Shown: piece after piece, positions 1-6,210 of the stretch
How positions within the stretch are numbered: position 1 is the first letter of the stretch
How the letters are laid out: every line of letters begins with the position of its first letter
NCBI GenBank assembly: GCA_964430295.1
Contig: CAYSEV010000041.1
Location: 1 to 12,284, forward strand
DNA from: CAYGFH01 sp964430295
Lineage (GTDB): Bacteria > Patescibacteriota > Microgenomatia > UBA10105 > UBA927
DNA: 12,284 nt
Reading direction: 5' to 3'
Translations under genes and position numbers: made by a program
The notes under the pieces: model-generated
The model's input: only the letters and a program-made list of their open reading frames with translations
Told to the model about the DNA's origin: nothing
Databases searched by the model: none

Positions 1-528
1 TTCGTACGTTTTTTGTATACCTTTCGAAAGCCAATCGGCGTGACGTCTTCTCGCACGTTCTTCTACTGAAGCGGTTAAATATATTTTTATCTGTGCATTG
101 GGAAGAACTCTAAGGGCTATATCACGTCCTTCCATGACGACACGCTTCCCCTCTGCGATGCGTTGCTGTGCGATAACCATCCAGGATCTGACTCCAACAA
201 GTGACCCGACGTCGGACGCACCTTGGGCTGTATCCTGATGGGTAATACGATCAGTCACATCTTCTCCATCAAGGAGGATAGTATAGGCATATTGCGACGT
301 TGGATTTGGAGATTCCATGCTGATGGTATGAGTTGAAAGAAGAGCTAATACTGAAGGTTCATCTTTTAACATAACTTGGTTTCGTATACACAAAAGCGCT
401 AATGCCCTATACATCGCGCCTGTGTAGATATATAACATGTGCAATCGTTTTGCGAGACGCGACGCAATATCACCTTTACCGGAAGCGACAGGACCATCTA
501 TAGCAATTTGAAGTGGAGATTCATTCAT
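1..528 (-). CDS. cmk: Cytidylate kinase (CMP/dCMP kinase), 3' end missing
   Basis: Cytidylate kinase transfers phosphate from ATP to CMP or dCMP in the cytoplasm, feeding CDP and dCDP into RNA, DNA and lipid synthesis. The 176 visible codons read minus from ATG at 528 and run off the window edge; full-length family members are about 220 aa. Seen: an IDGP start with P-loop GPVASGKGD (residues 12-20), the TGAMYRALAL nucleotide-binding segment (about 36-45), the EDVTDRI region that binds the base, and the MEGRDI motif in the second half. The family normally has GKGT or GKST where this protein has GKGD, so the P-loop is unusual. The segment after GRD is ALRVLP rather than the usual GTVVFP. The start overlaps the adk stop as ATGA (4 nt), which implies translational coupling, and no Shine-Dalgarno (SD) sequence is evident. 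The identification is firm; activity with the altered P-loop is not known. Confidence 0.93.
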   Translation of the reverse strand, partial: MNESPLQIAIDGPVASGKGDIASRLAKRLHMLYIYTGAMYRALALLCIRNQVMLKDEPSVLALLSTHTISMESPNPTSQYAYTILLDGEDVTDRITHQDTAQGASDVGSLVGVRSWMVIAQQRIAEGKRVVMEGRDIALRVLPNAQIKIYLTASVEERARRRHADWLSKGIQKTYE

Positions 529-1103
529 GCGGGAAGATGTTGCATAATTTGTGCGTGCACATCTTCAACCGATCCATCTGCATTGATCTCTACTAATACC
601 CCCTGTTGCCTGTAATAATCAAGAACATTTTGTTCATTTTTCTTATAAATTTCTAATCTGTTTTTTATACGTTCCGGTGAATCATGAAGCTCAGCGCTGC
701 CCGGATGAAGCGGACGGGCACGTTTAATCAGACGCTTGAGAGATTCTTCTTCGCTGAGTTTCAGATAGAATACTACCTCAACTTTATATCCGTATTTGTT
801 TAATTTATCATCCAAGAATGTTGCCTGATCTGCATTTCTTGGAAATCCATCCATGATCCAATCATTCTTTGCATCATCTTCTTTCAATCTTCGTTTCCAA
901 AGAACATACATCTCTGAGTCTGCAACATATTTGCCTTCTGTAAGTGCTGCGCGACAGACATCTCCGATCATCCCTTTGTCACTGGAAGCGGCATCGCGAA
1001 CAAGGTCACCTGATGTTAATATTGGAATACGCAGTTTTTCACTGAGTAATTTTGCTTGTGTTCCTTTTCCTGATCCTTCCGGACCGTACATTAAGATGTG
1101 CAT
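525..1103 (-). CDS. adk: Adenylate kinase, short-LID type
   Basis: Adenylate kinase interconverts ATP + AMP and 2 ADP in the cytoplasm. I start it at ATG 1103 (192 aa) because MHILMYGPEGSGKGTQ matches the family N-terminus, with the P-loop GPEGSGKGT at residues 7-15. An in-frame ATG at 1130 would add nine residues (MNDEQRTNI) that are encoded by a tandem repeat and have no family counterpart. Neither start has a clear Shine-Dalgarno sequence. Other motifs are TSGDLVRD (AMP site, about 29-36), DGFPRNADQ (about 85-93) and a short LID around RARPLHPGS to HDSPERIKNRL. The four-cysteine zinc LID of long-form enzymes is absent. The gene lies after secY, as in many bacteria, and its TGA stop overlaps the cmk start. 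Map and infA, often next in this cluster, are not seen within the window. Confidence 0.95.
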   Translation of the reverse strand: MHILMYGPEGSGKGTQAKLLSEKLRIPILTSGDLVRDAASSDKGMIGDVCRAALTEGKYVADSEMYVLWKRRLKEDDAKNDWIMDGFPRNADQATFLDDKLNKYGYKVEVVFYLKLSEEESLKRLIKRARPLHPGSAELHDSPERIKNRLEIYKKNEQNVLDYYRQQGVLVEINADGSVEDVHAQIMQHLPA

Positions 1104-1110
1104 TATATTA

Positions 1111-1138
1111 GTTCTTTGTTCATCGTTCATTGTTCATA
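1111..1138. repeat. Four-copy heptamer tandem repeat at the adk start
   Basis: On the plus strand four consecutive 7-mers read GTTCTTT, GTTCATC, GTTCATT and GTTCATA. On the transcribed minus strand three of the units each contain an ATG (at 1137, 1130 and 1123), and the 7-nt period puts these in three different frames. Only the 1130 ATG is in frame with adk. The array lies just upstream of the preferred adk start at 1103. Confidence 0.75.
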
Positions 1139-1141
1139 GCT

Positions 1142-1171
1142 ATCAACTATGGACCGTGAACCATCAACTAT
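1142..1171. repeat. Direct repeat of a 9-mer in the secY-adk gap
   Basis: ATCAACTAT occurs at 1142-1150 and again at 1163-1171, 21 nt apart, between the secY stop and the adk heptamer array. With that array it makes nearly the whole secY-adk gap repetitive. There is no terminator-like hairpin with a T-tract here, so adk is probably cotranscribed with secY. Confidence 0.6.
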
Positions 1172-1172
1172 T

Positions 1173-2462
1173 TTATTCTTTCAAAAATCCGTCATAATTT
1201 CTCATGACGAGTTGAGCCTCTAAGGCTTTTACAGTTTCCAAGACAACGGAAACAACGATCAACACACCTGTCCCTCCCACAAGGAGGGTTGAGACACCAG
1301 TTATTTGTTTTGCAATAGCTGGCATAATTGCAATAATACCTAAGAACAATGCTCCCGCGAGCGTAATGCGTGTCAAAATATAATTCAGATAATTTGCAGT
1401 TGGTGTACCAGGACGAATACCCGGAATGAATCCACCATATTTTTGAATTTCCTGAGAAATTTTTGTTGGATTAAATGTAATAGCGGTGTAAAAATACGTA
1501 AATCCAAGCACCAGGAAGAAATAGATAACATTATATGAAGGACCATTTGGATTAAAAATTGCCGTAAGCGTTCGGCCTAGCCCCATAAGCATAGGATTTT
1601 TTACCTGCTGTAAAAACCCACCGATCAAAGAAGGCAATAACACGAGAGAAACCGCAAATATAATCGGAATAACTCCTGCCTGATTCACACGAAGAGGCAA
1701 ATACGACGTAGATCCACCGAACACTTTATTTCCTCGAATACGTCTTGCATAATGTACTGTGATGCGACGGACAGCTTCGTTAACAAACACTGTTGCTGCG
1801 ATAACTGCCACTGCTAATAGAGCAAAAACGATTGTATTTGTCATAAGTTCGGGTGTAATTGTAGAGATTGTTTGACCAAGAGTAACCGGCAAACGACCAA
1901 CGATACCGGCAAAAATAAGAAGTGATATACCGTTTCCAATACCATATTCTGTAATAAGTTCTCCAAGCCACATAGCAATAAGTGTGCCCGCTGTCATGGT
2001 GAGAACAATAGCGATAAGTGACAATGGACTTATTGCGCCGATAATACCCTGATTCTTAAGCAGTGCATACATGCCGATTGATTGAACAACAGCAAGTGGA
2101 ACAGTGATAAATCGTGTATATTGATTTATTTTTTCACGACCATATTCCCCTTCTTTTGAGAGTTCTTCCAATGAAGGAAATACGATAGTTAACAGCTGTA
2201 ATATGATCGATGCATTAATATAAGGGTTAAGTCCAAGTGCAAGCACGGAGAAATTAACCAATGTGCCTCCAGAGAAAATATCTAACAATCCTAGAAATTG
2301 ATTTTGTGCAAATAATGCAGCGAGTTTTCGGGTATCTACACCCGGTATAGGGATATGAGCAAATAATCGGAAGACTACAAATAACCAGGCGGTAATTATG
2401 ATTTTCCGTCTAAGTTCAGGAGACTTCCAACTTGCAATAAGCGGAGCCAAAAGTTTATTCAT
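1173..2462 (-). CDS. secY: Preprotein translocase subunit SecY
   Basis: SecY is the channel-forming subunit of the SecYEG translocon in the cytoplasmic membrane. It passes or inserts nascent and SecA-driven proteins. At 429 aa it has the usual family length. Seen: an N-terminal amphipathic segment and first helix (about 20-37) ending in HIPIPGVD; the plug and TM2 region with FSGG and ALGLNPYINASIILQLL (about 64-92); TM helices throughout, about ten in total; the cytoplasmic loop EAVRRITVHYARR (about 229-241) and LPLRVNQAGVIPIIFA (about 256-271); FNPTKISQEIQKYGGFIPGIRPG before the C-terminal helices; and a C-terminal VLETVKALEAQLVMRNYDGF segment. The position after rplO is the classic spc-operon arrangement. 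The gap to rplO is 15 nt with no strong Shine-Dalgarno sequence, so coupling to upstream translation is likely. Confidence 0.98.
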   Translation of the reverse strand: MNKLLAPLIASWKSPELRRKIIITAWLFVVFRLFAHIPIPGVDTRKLAALFAQNQFLGLLDIFSGGTLVNFSVLALGLNPYINASIILQLLTIVFPSLEELSKEGEYGREKINQYTRFITVPLAVVQSIGMYALLKNQGIIGAISPLSLIAIVLTMTAGTLIAMWLGELITEYGIGNGISLLIFAGIVGRLPVTLGQTISTITPELMTNTIVFALLAVAVIAATVFVNEAVRRITVHYARRIRGNKVFGGSTSYLPLRVNQAGVIPIIFAVSLVLLPSLIGGFLQQVKNPMLMGLGRTLTAIFNPNGPSYNVIYFFLVLGFTYFYTAITFNPTKISQEIQKYGGFIPGIRPGTPTANYLNYILTRITLAGALFLGIIAIMPAIAKQITGVSTLLVGGTGVLIVVSVVLETVKALEAQLVMRNYDGFLKE

Positions 2463-2477
2463 GTCGTCAAAAAACCG

Positions 2478-2909
2478 TTACGCTTCGACTGATCCACCGG
2501 CTTTTATGATTGCCTGACTGGCGCTTGAGGAACACGGTACATTCACGGTTAATTTTACTGAGAATGATCCGCCTCCAAGTACTTTCACTCGGGTAACGCT
2601 TTCGTCTATCATATGATATTTTTTAAGCGTTGCCAATGTGACAATTGTTCCCTCTTTTAAGGTTGAGAGTGTTTTAAGTTGTATAGGATATGCTTTTGCT
2701 TTTTCACTCTGATTGCGACCTTTTCCTCGCAGAAGTGGTAATCGTTTTATAAGTGAAAGCTGTCCACCTTCGAATCCTGGATTTATTTTTCCTCGGGCTT
2801 TTTGCCCCTTTTGACCACGACCCGCGGTTTTCACTTTACCTGATCCGTGCCCACGGCCAAGTCGTTTTTTTGATCGTTTAGTTATTTTTTGAATTAATGC
2901 AGCTTTCAT
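2478..2909 (-). CDS. rplO: 50S ribosomal protein L15 (uL15)
   Basis: L15 is a late-assembling 50S protein whose extended N-terminal half threads through 23S rRNA. At 143 aa it matches the family. The N-terminus has the basic, glycine-rich signature KKRLGRGHGSGKVKTAGRGQKGQKAR (about residues 14-39, given here in overview), followed by FEGGQLSLIKRLPLLRGKG. The globular C-terminus ends in a conserved AIIKAGGSVE segment. A clear Shine-Dalgarno sequence, AAGGAG, lies about 6 nt before the ATG inside the end of rpsE. The rpsE stop is only 3 nt away. In most bacteria rpmD (L30) occupies this junction; it is missing here. Confidence 0.97.
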   Translation of the reverse strand: MKAALIQKITKRSKKRLGRGHGSGKVKTAGRGQKGQKARGKINPGFEGGQLSLIKRLPLLRGKGRNQSEKAKAYPIQLKTLSTLKEGTIVTLATLKKYHMIDESVTRVKVLGGGSFSVKLTVNVPCSSSASQAIIKAGGSVEA

Positions 2910-2912
2910 AGA

Positions 2913-3392
2913 TTACTCCTTCGTTACAGCACTTTTGTTTTTTAGACTCCGAAGTGCTTCCATCGTAGCATACACATTTGAAGCCTGGTTTTTACTTCCA
3001 AGAATCTTTGACACAACATCTCGAACGCCAGCTGCATCTACTACAGCACGTACAGCACCACCTGCTATAACACCTGTTCCCGGAGGAGCTGGTTTTAACA
3101 TAACACGAGCGGCTCCAAGTTTGATTTGAACTTCATGAGGAATTGTTGTTCCTTTCATAGGAACCGTGAGCAAATGTTTTTTGGCATACGATACGGCTTT
3201 GCGTACTGCTGCTGATACATCAGGAGCTCCACCAAGACCTACACCGACACGTCCTTTTTTGTCTCCGACAACGGCAAGCACGGAAAACCCGACTTTGTTA
3301 CCACCTTTTGTTTTTTTAGAAACCCGGTTCACCTGCACGATTTTTTCATCGAATTCACTTGGAACTCTTTCACCTCTTTGCTGTGGTCTCAT
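2913..3392 (-). CDS. rpsE: 30S ribosomal protein S5 (uS5)
   Basis: S5 sits on the back of the 30S subunit near the decoding centre and the mRNA entry channel and affects translational fidelity. At 159 aa it is close to the family length. Seen: an N-terminal double-stranded-RNA-binding-like domain with EKIVQVNRVSKKTKGG (about 17-32) and the glycine-rich GRVGVGLGGAPDV (about 48-60, where GKA is usual and GGA is found here). The second domain contains APPGTGVIAGGAVRAVVDAAG (about 102-122 in overview) and GSKNQASNVYATMEAL. The start ATG overlaps the rplR TGA stop as ATGA and is preceded by a strong Shine-Dalgarno AAGGAGGG inside rplR. Confidence 0.97.
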   Translation of the reverse strand: MRPQQRGERVPSEFDEKIVQVNRVSKKTKGGNKVGFSVLAVVGDKKGRVGVGLGGAPDVSAAVRKAVSYAKKHLLTVPMKGTTIPHEVQIKLGAARVMLKPAPPGTGVIAGGAVRAVVDAAGVRDVVSKILGSKNQASNVYATMEALRSLKNKSAVTKE

Positions 3393-3718
3393 ACTGTAAT
3401 CCCTCCTTCACGAACACTTTCTGCGAGTGATTTGACAACGCCATGATATCGATACCCACTTCGATCGAATACTACTGTTGATATGTTTTGTTTTTTGAGG
3501 TGTGCTGCAACAGTTCCACCAAGCACTTTTGCATTTGCAACCGTTGCTCCCTTTATGGTTTCAGAAAAGAGTGTTCTTCCTGTCTCATCATTGATAACCT
3601 GTGCATAGATAGCAGCATTGGATCTATATACCGCTAATCTCGGTCGATCTGCTGTTCCATTAACTTTTGCTCTGATTCGTAATTTTCTGTGTTTTCTCTG
3701 AACGTTTTTATTTTTCAT
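3389..3718 (-). CDS. rplR: 50S ribosomal protein L18 (uL18)
   Basis: L18 binds 5S rRNA with L5 and anchors it in the central protuberance of the 50S subunit. The product is 109 aa, slightly shorter than many bacterial forms (about 117-120). The basic N-terminus RKHRKLRIRAKVNGT leads into RPRLAVYRSNAAIYAQVI (about 26-43), and the C-terminus carries the typical FDRSGYRYHGVVKSLAESVREGG. The stop overlaps the rpsE start by 4 nt. The start has no Shine-Dalgarno sequence, only an A/T-rich 24-nt gap after rplF. Confidence 0.97.
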   Translation of the reverse strand: MKNKNVQRKHRKLRIRAKVNGTADRPRLAVYRSNAAIYAQVINDETGRTLFSETIKGATVANAKVLGGTVAAHLKKQNISTVVFDRSGYRYHGVVKSLAESVREGGITV

Positions 3719-3742
3719 ACGTATATATAAATAAATGCTTCG

Positions 3743-4294
3743 TTACTTTGCTGCTGACCCTGTTGCCTTTGCTTTTCCAGCTTTTCTTCTCACTCTCTCA
3801 CCTTCATATTTTATACCTTTCCCTTTATATGGCTCAGGTTTTCTGATTTCTCTTACTTTTGCGGCTACTTGTCCTACTTCTTGTTTATCAATTCCTGATA
3901 TAACGATTTTTCCTTCTACAACTTGGAATGTAATTCCCTGTGGAGGAGTTACAGTAACCTGATGTGAGAATCCAACAGATAGAACGAGATTCGCGCCGCT
4001 AAGCGTTGCGCGATATCCTACACCTGATAGTTCAAGAGTTTTCGTCCATCCTTTTGTGACCCCTACAATTGCATTTGAAAGTACTGCACGCATGTAACCA
4101 TGCATTGCTTTGCTGGCTTTATCATTATGTTTTCTCTCTACTCGTATTGTTTCTCCATCTTGAACGATTGAGACTTGTTTTGGAACAGGCACTGTTATTG
4201 TTCCTTTTGTTCCTTTTACTAAGAGAGAGTCCCCCTCAATTGTGAGAGTTACATCTTTTGAAATTGTTAGACTAGCATTTCCAATTCTAGACAT
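3743..4294 (-). CDS. rplF: 50S ribosomal protein L6 (uL6)
   Basis: L6 lies near the factor-binding site of the 50S subunit, beside the sarcin-ricin loop. The 183-aa product shows the two repeated L6 folds. The first begins MSRIGNASLTI and includes VKGTKGTITVPVP (about 27-39). The second contains LSGVGYRATLSGANLVLSVGFSH (about 88-110 in overview). The signature region AAKVREIRKPEPYKGKGIKYEGE is near the C-terminus, followed by a short Lys/Ala tail. The start is 6 nt after the rpsH stop, with no Shine-Dalgarno sequence, so initiation probably depends on ribosomes ending rpsH. Confidence 0.97.
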   Translation of the reverse strand: MSRIGNASLTISKDVTLTIEGDSLLVKGTKGTITVPVPKQVSIVQDGETIRVERKHNDKASKAMHGYMRAVLSNAIVGVTKGWTKTLELSGVGYRATLSGANLVLSVGFSHQVTVTPPQGITFQVVEGKIVISGIDKQEVGQVAAKVREIRKPEPYKGKGIKYEGERVRRKAGKAKATGSAAK

Positions 4295-4300
4295 AGTTGT

Positions 4301-4693
4301 TTACCAAGTTGTACACAATATTTCTCCGCCAATACCTTTTTTCTTTGCATCTTTTCCGGTCATAATCCCTTGTGGTGTTGACACAATCGCTATACCCATC
4401 CCGCCCACAACGGTCGGAATCGTATGCTTATTTACATACAAGCGAAGTCCTGGTTTACTCATTCGTTTCACACCTGTAATGACCGGTGTTTTTCCGATAT
4501 ATTTTATGCCGATTTTCAGTCTGCATTTTGGCTCTGTACCTATTTTTTCAATGCTTCCTATATATCCTTCTTGTGAAAGGATTTTCGCTACTTCCATTTT
4601 CATTTTGGAATACGGAAGATCAATAGACAGAAGTCCTGCCATCGATGCATTTTTTATTTGAGCTAATAAATCTCCTACTGGATCATTTACCAT
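4301..4693 (-). CDS. rpsH: 30S ribosomal protein S8 (uS8)
   Basis: S8 is a primary binder of 16S rRNA in the platform. In E. coli it is also the autogenous repressor of the spc operon. The 130-aa product has the canonical N-terminus DPVGDLLAQIKNA (about 4-16), a central IKYIGKTPVITGVKRMSKPGLR and the C-terminal signature GGMGIAIVSTPQGIMTGKDAKKKGIGGE. The Shine-Dalgarno AAAGGAG lies about 5 nt before the ATG, within the 12-nt gap after rpsN. I looked for an S8-binding mimic at the L24-L5 junction, where E. coli has one, and could not recognise one by eye. Confidence 0.97.
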   Translation of the reverse strand: MVNDPVGDLLAQIKNASMAGLLSIDLPYSKMKMEVAKILSQEGYIGSIEKIGTEPKCRLKIGIKYIGKTPVITGVKRMSKPGLRLYVNKHTIPTVVGGMGIAIVSTPQGIMTGKDAKKKGIGGEILCTTW

Positions 4694-4705
4694 ATTTCTC
4701 CTTTG

Positions 4706-4891
4706 TTACCACGATGCTTTTACTACACCAGGCAATTCTCCTTTATGTGCCATCTCTCTAAAACATAATCTACAAATGCCAAATTTTCTCATATATGCAC
4801 GTGACCTCCCACATAGAGAACACTTATTGCGGTGTCTCACTGCATATTTTTGTTTATGATCAAATTTTACAACATCTGATGTTTTGGCCAT
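4706..4891 (-). CDS. rpsN: 30S ribosomal protein S14, zinc-binding (type Z, uS14)
   Basis: S14 binds the head of the 30S subunit near the A and P sites. This is the short zinc-ribbon form: 61 aa, with cysteines at residues 24, 27, 40 and 43 in CSLCGRSRAYMRKFGICRLC. The C-terminal FREMAHKGELPGVVKASW is typical of the family. The longer zinc-free type is about 100 aa. A Shine-Dalgarno-like AAAGGA precedes the start, which follows the rplE stop by 1 nt. Position between rplE and rpsH is the standard spc order. Confidence 0.98.
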   Translation of the reverse strand: MAKTSDVVKFDHKQKYAVRHRNKCSLCGRSRAYMRKFGICRLCFREMAHKGELPGVVKASW

Positions 4892-4892
4892 A

Positions 4893-5435
4893 TTATTCCT
4901 TTACAAACGGCATACCAAATAATTTCAAGAGCGTTCTGCCCATTTCATCTGTTTTTGCCGTGTTAACAAATGTGATTTCCATGCCTCGAACTTTATCTAC
5001 CTGATCATATTCAAGTTCTGGAAACATTGTCTGTTCTTTTATACCAATTGTGTAATTTCCATGTCCGTCAAACCCTGTTGTTGGGATTCCTCGGAAATCA
5101 CGGACACGTGGAAGTGCCAATGAAATAAATCGCTGCATAAAATCAAACATTCTGTCTCCTCTAAGGGTAACTCGAAGTCCCACAACATCTCCTTCACGGA
5201 CCTTAAAGCTTGATATAGCTTTTTTGGCACGCATAACCTGCGGTTTTTGACCCGTAATGATCGCCATTTGGGATGACATTTTTTCTACTACTTTTTTGTC
5301 TGTCAGAGCTTCTCCTAATCCACAGTTCACCACTATTTTGGTAAGCTTTGGAACAGCCATTCTATTCTTTATGCCGTGCGTGGTCATAAATTCCGGAACA
5401 ATTGTCTTCAGATAGTTTTCTAAAATTGTATGCAT
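4893..5435 (-). CDS. rplE: 50S ribosomal protein L5 (uL5)
   Basis: L5 binds 5S rRNA in the central protuberance and forms bridges with the 30S head. I start it at ATG 5435, giving 180 aa, because MHTILENYLKTIVPEFM matches the family N-terminus and a Shine-Dalgarno AAGGA sits 6 nt upstream, across the rplX stop. A GTG at 5453 would add six residues overlapping rplX and has no support. Conserved segments include PKLTKIVVNCGLGEA (about 29-43), TGQKPQVMRAKKAISSFKVREG (about 61-82), LPRVRDFRGIP and the C-terminal EITFVNTAKTDEMGRTLLKLFGMPF. The gap to the rplX stop is 1 nt. Confidence 0.97.
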   Translation of the reverse strand: MHTILENYLKTIVPEFMTTHGIKNRMAVPKLTKIVVNCGLGEALTDKKVVEKMSSQMAIITGQKPQVMRAKKAISSFKVREGDVVGLRVTLRGDRMFDFMQRFISLALPRVRDFRGIPTTGFDGHGNYTIGIKEQTMFPELEYDQVDKVRGMEITFVNTAKTDEMGRTLLKLFGMPFVKE

Positions 5436-5436
5436 A

Positions 5437-5742
5437 TTAAATCCTTGCCTCACATTTTTTACAGATTCTTTCTTTATCGCCTTTTGTTACGAGATATCCA
5501 ACCCGCGTTTGTTTCCCGCATTTTGGGCAAATAAGAGCCACTTTCCCCATGGACAATCCTCGAGCAAACTCGACGATGCCACCTGGATGCTGTTCATCTC
5601 TTTTTTTCTCATGTCGTTTGTAGATGTTAACGCCTGGAACAACCACTGTTTGCTTTGCAGCATCCACTGATTCTACTTTCCCTTTGCGACCTTTGTCTTT
5701 ACCCATGGTCACGATAATTTGATCACCTTTTTTTATTTTCAT
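5437..5742 (-). CDS. rplX: 50S ribosomal protein L24 with zinc ribbon (uL24)
   Basis: L24 is an early assembly initiator of the 50S subunit near the tunnel exit. The 101-aa product starts with the KOW motif KKGDQIIVTMGKDKGRKGKV (residues 4-23), followed by GVNIYKRHEKK. The C-terminal half carries a probable zinc site: CPKC at 72-75 and CKKC at 94-97. The cysteine pairs are seen in some bacterial L24 proteins (e.g. Thermus) and are absent in E. coli and B. subtilis. The ATG has only an A-rich stretch upstream, because the palindromic repeat at 5756-5824 occupies the space before it. Confidence 0.97.
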   Translation of the reverse strand: MKIKKGDQIIVTMGKDKGRKGKVESVDAAKQTVVVPGVNIYKRHEKKRDEQHPGGIVEFARGLSMGKVALICPKCGKQTRVGYLVTKGDKERICKKCEARI

Positions 5743-5755
5743 ATTTTTTTCTTTT

Positions 5756-5824
5756 TGTCATTCTCGGACTTGATCCGAGAATCTTTTTCTCGGAGCGCCG
5801 ATTCCCGCTTTCGCAGGAATGACA
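5756..5824 (-). repeat. REP-like palindromic element between rplN and rplX
   Basis: This 69-nt element is bounded by perfect 8-nt inverted repeats (TGTCATTC at 5756-5763, GAATGACA at 5817-5824). It contains a perfect 9-bp hairpin, ATTCTCGGA at 5760-5768 with TCCGAGAAT at 5774-5782. A second 8-bp hairpin, ATTCCCGC at 5801-5808 with GCAGGAAT at 5813-5820, has one wobble and a GAAA tetraloop in the minus-strand RNA. A third copy of TTCTCGGA at 5787-5794 can pair with 5774-5781 instead. The sequence style resembles short dispersed palindromic repeats seen in intergenic DNA of many bacteria. It fills most of the 89-nt rplN-rplX gap, the second-longest gap in the window. Confidence 0.75.
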
Positions 5825-5831
5825 TTAACCT

Positions 5832-6206
5832 CTAATATACTTCCGGTGCCATACTGACAATTTTATCAAATCCACGATCTTTGAGATCACGGGCAACAGG
5901 TCCAAAGACACGCGTGCCACGCGGATTTTTATCATCCGGATTATCTATAACAACACCTGCATTATCATCAAATCTAATGTACGACCCATCTGCTCTACGA
6001 TACTCTTTGTGCGTGCGAACAATAACAACTTTCACCATTTCGTCATCTTTTACGATGCCGTTTGGGTCTGCTTTTCGAACGATACATTGTACAATATCGC
6101 CGATTGTTGCAAATTTTCGCTTTGACGCTCCATAGATATGGATAACAGTCATCTGCTTTGCGCCTGAGTTATCTGCTACTGTTAATGCTGTTTTACGTTG
6201 TATCAT
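5832..6206 (-). CDS. rplN: 50S ribosomal protein L14 (uL14)
   Basis: L14 lies at the subunit interface and takes part in bridges to 16S rRNA. The 124-aa product is close to the usual 122. Seen: MIQRKTALTVADNSGAKQ (1-18), GDIVQCIVRKADPNGIVKDDEMVKVVIVRT (about 37-66, quoted only as location), GSYIRFDDNAGVVIDN and RGTRVFGPVARDLKDRGFDKIVSMAPEVY at the end. It is the only gene here ending in TAG. The start follows the rpsQ stop by 4 nt, with no clear Shine-Dalgarno sequence. Downstream lies the palindromic repeat before rplX. Confidence 0.98.
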   Translation of the reverse strand: MIQRKTALTVADNSGAKQMTVIHIYGASKRKFATIGDIVQCIVRKADPNGIVKDDEMVKVVIVRTHKEYRRADGSYIRFDDNAGVVIDNPDDKNPRGTRVFGPVARDLKDRGFDKIVSMAPEVY

Positions 6207-6210
6207 AGTC

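Noticed and set aside
1104..1130. Start of adk at 1130 giving 201 aa
   Set aside because: The extra nine residues are encoded mostly by the heptamer repeat and lie ahead of the canonical MHILMYGPEGSGKG start; kept only as an alternative.
853..1197. 114-codon plus-strand open frame across adk and the secY end
   Set aside because: Antisense to adk and part of secY; no family resemblance and no promoter or ribosome-binding site.
4242..4661. 139-codon plus-strand open frame opposite rpsH and the rplF start
   Set aside because: Antisense shadow of S8; no start signal, hydrophobic composition arises from the complementary strand.
5437..5453. GTG start for rplE at 5453, overlapping rplX by 17 nt
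   Set aside because: The ATG at 5435 has a well-placed AAGGA and matches the L5 family N-terminus; the six extra residues have no counterpart.
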